Source: Cryphonectria parasitica EP155 (Eukaryota > Ascomycota > Sordariomycetes > Diaporthales > Cryphonectriaceae). From it: a stretch of 64,000 nt of DNA. The position numbers and the translations under genes were made by a program. The stretch covers positions 62,001 through 126,000 of the forward strand of contig NW_024468914.1 of the NCBI RefSeq assembly GCF_011745365.1, given 5' to 3'. Positions 58,469 to 64,000 of the stretch are shown piece after piece. A model generated the notes under the pieces. It had not been told where the DNA came from. It searched no databases and was given only the letters and a program-made list of their open reading frames with translations. Positions within the stretch are counted from its first letter, which is position 1. Every line of letters starts with the position of its first letter.

Positions 58469-59873
58469 TACTTAGTACCATATATTTACTTCTACCAAAC
58501 AAACAACTGTCAAGAAACGGGAGAAGAAGAAAAAGGAGGATTATGTGGTATACAGTTCCGGTTGGCTACCGATTCTCCTCCTCCGGCGCCGTGATAATAC
58601 GTGACAGTGGTGGTTTTGTCGGTACTCTTACACAATGCTAGGGTGTTTTATTTCGATTTCTTCTTTTCTCTTCAAATCGCAAAGGCGTGGAGGGGGAGAG
58701 GGATTGGTGTTGTGTGTGTGTGTGTGTGTGTACATATGTAGGAAGCGCACGCCATCCTGATCCCCACGGCCGAAAAGGCGAAGGACCGAGGCGAAGGAGG
58801 AGGATGGGAAGGGTTCATGATGACTTGTTGGTGGTGAGCTCCGTCGGTTGTCCACTTCTGGAATGACCAACGATCCAATTGACGGGCAACCTAGCCCCTC
58901 TAGTAAAGAACTCCAGGCCGTGTAAGGTTAGATACCAAGGTAGATCCCCACGGGGAGGGGGGGCTTGTTTAGTAATTATGCTCGTGCTTGGTCTGAGACT
59001 TTGATCCAGTGTAGACTGAGATGGATTTGTGCAGTTTAGTCGTTGTCACCTTGTGTCTCCTCTTGTTCAATGATCAAAGGATTGAGAGGACTCTCTGCCA
59101 GGGACATCAGCTAGCACATACTGCAGTAGTAAAATAATAGGGGGTTGCAAACCCTGCCACGGCACTACGAGGATCCTATGCCCGCGTGGCCCTCATCGTG
59201 AAATGCAGGCAGGGGGCTTTTGGCCCAGCAAACCGCAGTAAAAGTCCCGTCTTCTAGCCTTGTAAATACTTACTGACTAATCTGCAGTGATAGGCTAAGG
59301 CTAAGTGCTTAGCATGTATTTTGTACTTGGTAAGCATGCTGGATGAGGGAAAACGCAGGGAAAGAAGGAGGTGTGCTAGGGAAGAGAAGGCGCGCCGCTG
59401 ATTTGTTCCCGTGTTGGGCCCGGGACGGGAAGGGAAGCCGTTTATCGCAGAGCGGGGCCTCGCGTCTCTTTTTTCTTCTATCTTTTGCCTCCTTTTTTTC
59501 TTCTTCTTATGACTCTTAATATCTATGTATCATTGGATGTTTCTTGTTTGCCTTGTTCTTTCTTCTTTCACATCTCTGGTCGATGAGTGTCGCTCCCTTT
59601 TCCCTCCTTCTGCCTCTCTGCATCTTTCTCCGTTATTGTCCTCATTGGCGGCCATTGGTGTCCCTCATAACATATAAGACATCGCTACTACACCGCCTGC
59701 ATCTTCAGAATTCCTTCGACAGTTGGACCGAAGGCGACTTACTTTTATCATCATCATTCATCATCATCATTCATCATCATCTGGAGCTTGACTACCCTGG
59801 GTCTTTTGTGAATCTCAACCCCCATCTTTCTACCCCCAACTAGTCTCTGTCGCCTGGTAAAAGAGAGAGGGGA

Positions 59874-59953
<80 letters not shown>

Positions 59954-59964
59954 AGAGAGAGGGA

Positions 59965-60040
<76 letters not shown>

Positions 60041-60050
60041 TAAGAAGCCC
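58469..60050. other. Intergenic leader of the second MFS gene
   Basis: A (GT)n run at 58711-58730, an AT-rich part, then (TCATCATCAT)-type repeats at about 59746-59783, and finally the long GA repeat. No coding gene is seen. Confidence 0.5.
59878..60040 (+). repeat. Long (GA)n microsatellite next to a start codon
   Basis: About 160 bp of almost pure AG dinucleotides with a few interruptions near 59950 (AGAAGAG, GGGAGAGGGA). It ends about 10 bp before the ATG of the MFS gene at 60051 and so lies in its 5' UTR or core promoter. Confidence 0.97.
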
Positions 60051-62192
60051 ATGGCAGACAGCACAGACCTCGACGGCGCAGAGAAGCCCTCCGCCACTTC
60101 CCAGGAAACCACCACCAACCACAAGGGCGCAGCACATCAGCAACAACATGACCACGAGCGTACAACAGACACGTCCTCGCTGAGCGAGAAGGGCCCCTCA
60201 TCCCCCCCGAGCAGGCATACGCGCTCGAGGGCCTCGTCCCACGCCACAGATGACTCCGACCCCCTTGAGCCTCTCGAGATCGCCCTCTCAGGTGCAGGGC
60301 AGACGTCGGCAGCCGATATAGCAGAAGCGATGGCCCGCACGCGCACAGCAGGAACAGCAGCGACGGGCACATCAGCCTGGTCCCGACCGCCCGAATTCGA
60401 GGTATCTTTTGACGCGCCTTCAGACCCCTTGAACGCTCGAGAGTGGCCCTTGTGGTACCGCATGTGGGCGATTGCGGCCGTCAGCTACAGCACGTGGGTG
60501 GTGGTGTTGTACTCGACCTCGTACACAGCCGCAATCCCAGGTCTGATGGTGGCATTTGATGAGCCGCAACAGTCCGTGGCCACCCTGGGTGTCACCACCT
60601 ACTTGTTGGGTCTGGCGGTCGGCAGCCTCATCGTGGCGCCCATGAGCGAGCTGTTTGGCCGGCGGCCTGTGTACCTGCTGTGTTTGACCGTGTCCACTCT
60701 GCTCGTGCTACCCTGTGCCTTGGCCACGGGCTTGGCCGAGATCGTGGTCGTGCGCTTCTTTGGTGCTCTGTTCGCCTCCGTCATGGTCTGCAACGGTGCC
60801 GGCACTATCGCCGACATCTCCACGGATGATGACAGGGCCATGTACATGAGCCTGTGGAGCATTGCGCCCCTCAACGGTCCCGTCACGGGGCCTCTCATCG
60901 GTGGTTTTGTGTACCAGTACTTGGGCTGGCGGTGGGACAACTGGCTGGTTCTGATCCTCAGCGGCGTCGCTGTGCTGCTCATGGCGACGGTGAAGGAGTC
61001 ATACGCGCCCGCCATCCTGAAGGCCAAGGCGGCGAGGCGCAGGAAGGAGGAGGACGACGAGCGGTACTGGTGCGAGTATGACGATGCCAAGCGGTCCACG
61101 CTTGAGCTGATGCGCGTCAACCTGAGCCGACCTTTTGTGCTGAGTGTCACCGAGCCTATCCTGTGGTTCTTCAACATCTGGATCTCTGTTATTTACGGCA
61201 TCTTGTATTTGGTAAGTGGCGGTGGTGGTGACCAACCTTGTCCCTCTTTCCTTTTCACTTTCTCTTTCATCTTCTTTCCTCTCCCTTTGTCTCTGTCCTT
61301 CGTGCCCTATTCTTAGCTGACCAAACCCCCCACCCCCCTTGCAAAGTGTTTCGTCGCCTATCCCATCGTTTTCGAGGACAAGAGAGGTTGGGGCCCGGGT
61401 ACAACAGGCCTATCCTTCCTAGGCATCGGAATAGGAACCCTCATCGCCATCTTCATGGAGCCCGTCTGGCGCCGCATCATCAATTCTCACGCCAAAGACC
61501 CATCCACCAACCGCGTGCCCCCCGAGGCCAGCGCAAGCATCATGTCCCTCGGCGCCATCCTGACCCCCATTGGTCAGCTCATCTTCTCGTGGACCTGTCT
61601 TCCCACAAGCATCCACTACGCCATACCCATTGCCTTTGGTATCCCCTTTGGCATGGGCAACACATTGTGCTTCATCTATGGCACCAACTACCTCGCCGGC
61701 GCGTACGGCACTTTTGCCGCCTCTGCGCTGGCGGGAAATGCGGTTATCCGGTCTATGTTTGGGGCTACGCTGCCGCTGGCGGGGCCTTCCATGTATACCA
61801 AACTCACGCCGCAGTGGGCAGGAACGCTGCTGGGCTTGTTGGAAGTGGTGCTGATACCGATCCCTATTGTCTTTTACAAGTATGGCAATCGAATCAGGGC
61901 GAGAAGCCCAGTGATCAAGCGGATGACGGAGGCGCAGGCGCATCAGGATCGGAAGAGGGCCAAGTTTATGGAGAAGCTGGAGAGGCAGAAGAGGCAACAG
62001 CAACAGCTGCAGCAGCAGGAGGTCAGTGCTGGTGAGGGTGAGGGTGAGGATGGAGTGGCGGGAGAAGAAGAGGTGGTGCGTCAGGATGAGAAGGTTGAGG
62101 TTGTTGATGCCAGCAATTCGTCGGTGGCCTATGGTGAAGAGGTCAAGGGCGCTGGTGATGCGGAAAGCAAGGATCTGGAGAAGGGTGTCTGA
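60051..62192 (+). CDS. MFS transporter, DHA1 (polyamine/drug) type
   Basis: Exons 60051-61211 and 61347-62192 (GTAAGT...GCAAAG, phase 0) give 668 aa. The acceptor GCAAAG is preferred over an in-frame TTCTTAG at 61316 because a CTGAC branch point lies between them and because YGILYL then joins CFVAYPIVFEDKRGWGPG as in family members. The N-terminal ~140 residues are a polar Ser/Thr-rich cytosolic domain. About 12 helices follow, with APMSELFGRRPVYLL (motif A type), NGPVTGPLIGGFVYQYLGWR (motif C type) and the long central loop. The C-terminal ~90 residues are charged, with Gln runs and acidic repeats. Family role: proton antiport of drugs or polyamines. The substrate cannot be assigned. Confidence 0.93.
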
Positions 62193-64000
62193 GACTGTGA
62201 TACGTTACCATGTCTGATTGTACGTGCGCTGAGTGTGTCTTGGTGGGTACGAAGGTTTGGGCCTGGCCTTGGCCCCTGTCGTCTGATTTGTCTGCACGCA
62301 AAGAATGTGTACAACAAGAAGTAGACGACAATACATGAGAGAGGTGAGCTTTCAGATGATACCAAATCCAACGAGCTCCTTCTCCCCTGAGATGTTCAGG
62401 CGATGTCTTGATTCTCTGCAATTGCAATATAAAGGCATCCAAGTTCACTTAGGGAACAGCCCCCACCCCCCCTCCCCAATTCTCGCACGAGTGGTGATAG
62501 TACGTAGCCTTCCACCTACCTCATGAGCCTTCACAATTTTCGTCCTAAATCGTTTCCCTGTCTGGTTGCGTGTTATCTTATCATAAGTGACACAATCAAC
62601 AACACCCAAGGTTGGCGCTCTCCCTCTCGGAGTCTTCCGTCGCCGGCTGACAGCCGGCTCATTCTCCGGTGGCGTCTCACATGACAGCTGAGGCGCTTGA
62701 CCAAAAAGGGGATGTCATCGAAGAAAGAAAAGAAGGAGGGTAAGAGTGCCCATGGCACATGCTCTACTTATTATCCCTTCCTCTCTCGTGGTCTATTCCC
62801 ATCTCTATCGGCTGTACGGATCATGGAACAACCTGGAAAGTGGAGCGAAAGCAATGAGGTTCGAGACCCGAGAGGGAGAGAGTTCGGTTTCCAGGAGAAA
62901 AGAAGAGAAGGACAGATGTAACCACCACAGACAGACAGGACGGGCAGACAACACACCACACGTTAAAGACGCAACCACGGGCTAAGTTGAAGTCATGCCA
63001 GAACAGTACTACAATAATACAATGTGTTCTGGACCACCGGGGATTATTGAAATTCCCCGCTTGCGCACGAGGACAACAGAATGATGCATCATGTCAATAT
63101 GTGGTAACCATGGTGGGTTTTCAGACGATACTGTAGCATATCACAAAAAAACAAATATGAATAAAAAAGGAAAGAAGAAGGAGAAAACTCAATCCCATGT
63201 CGATCCGGCTAATTCGATCCGGGGAGGGGGGGGGGCGCAATGGAAGAGAAGGCGGACGCAGCCACAGGGACTTGTTTTCTGTCCTTGTCCATGATCGAAT
63301 CCAGGCACGGAAGGTCGCATCCGTCGAGAGGAATCGGCCGAGTCCAGCCGAGTTCGGGTTCGAGTTTACATGCTTTAATACCAGATCCAGCCTCGCAGAC
63401 CGGGCCTTGGCATTTTCGTTCCATGTTGCAGGAAAGAAGGAGAAGTTATTGTTTTTCTTGTTCTTTCTCTGTCCTACTCCCCTGGCTTTCTATCTTTCTT
63501 GGTCCGGGGTCCCACGAGGGCGGGCTTGAGGGGGCTGAATGCCCATCGAGGAAGGTCAAAAAGGGTTATTTTTTGCATGGCATGATGGAGTGGATGAAAG
63601 TGTTATTGTTTTGTGAGTGGATAAATACATATATACCTTTTATCAATATACTTTATATTATAACTTGATGTGTTAATTTGCTGGGAAAACCACCTACTGT
63701 ATTTCAAGGCATCACAGTGATGGGCCGTGTGCTTTTTTCCGGCATGTGAAAGAAGTTTACGGCCAAGTATTGTGTGGCACTTGTCGTTGGCCGAGTAGGG
63801 ACAATTTTTACATGCTTAAAACGCCCGGTCAAGCCAGTGTCCATGTGTGTTTCAATCCATCTCCCCGCAAGTGCTGGGCGGGCATAGGATCTACAGGGGT
63901 TCGGGGGGGGGGGGTCCTGAGTGGCAGGGGTAGTAATGGGTACTTCCCGCGCACTACAAGATTGGTGGCATTCACCCCCGTAAAGGCTCCGGATGCAGTA
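62193..64000. other. Gene-free right edge
   Basis: 3' flank of the MFS gene and further intergenic DNA, with a C-rich run near 62461-62477, a G9-10 run near 63225, and a G12 run at 63903-63914. No gene or RNA is recognised. Confidence 0.4.

Noticed and set aside
59754..60372. Minus-strand ORFs rich in Ser-Leu repeats
   Set aside because: Pure translation of the GA/CT microsatellite.
61317..61346. Alternative in-frame acceptor adding ten residues to the second MFS protein
   Set aside because: TTCTTAG at 61316 is in frame, but a CTGAC branch point follows it and the extra Pro-rich residues interrupt a conserved helix.

Overview
The window is nuclear DNA of a filamentous ascomycete (Pezizomycotina). 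A Sordariomycete is most likely, but the species cannot be read from the sequence. The reasons are short 46-125 nt spliceosomal introns with GTRNGT donors, CTAAC/CTGAC branch points and YAG acceptors; a HET-domain gene; Pezizomycotina-type gene content; and large intergenic spaces full of low-complexity tracts. Every protein-coding call below was joined exon by exon by matching reading phase and protein-family continuity. No transcript data were available.

Region 1 (1-6.4 kb) is a probable secondary-metabolite neighbourhood cut by the left edge: a questin-oxidase/DUF4243 protein (5' partial), a 14-TM type MFS efflux pump and a secreted GMC flavo-oxidoreductase. The GMC gene has candidate Zn2Cys6 regulator sites about 0.4 kb upstream. 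Region 2 (8.3-18.3 kb) is housekeeping: a CBS/PB1 tail-anchored protein, an Na+/H+ antiporter, the AP-1 beta adaptin and an SPT10-like acetyltransferase with an integrase-type zinc finger. Region 3 (19.5-26.8 kb) holds a HET-domain gene and a GPI-anchored cysteine-containing surface protein, followed by about 3 kb without genes.

Region 4 (26.8-45 kb) is again housekeeping: mitochondrial ribosomal protein uS2m divergent from a tiny membrane-protein gene, a DEK_C/HIRIP3-like histone chaperone, HPC2 of the HIR complex, an RPAP1/Rba50-like RNA polymerase II assembly factor with an overlapping uORF, and a Ras GTPase-activating protein. Three of the genes in the window (SPT10, the HIRIP3-like gene, HPC2) act in histone supply or deposition.

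Region 5 (44.4-64 kb) is gene-poor. It contains a roughly 10 kb stretch with long A/T homopolymers and an AT-rich, CpG-poor patch, then a histidine-rich secreted protein, an unrecognised single-pass membrane protein, and a second MFS transporter (DHA1 type) whose start codon follows a roughly 160 bp GA repeat. Two tRNA-like remnants (18.8 and 24.5 kb) were noticed. No rRNA gene, CRISPR array or intact transposon was seen.
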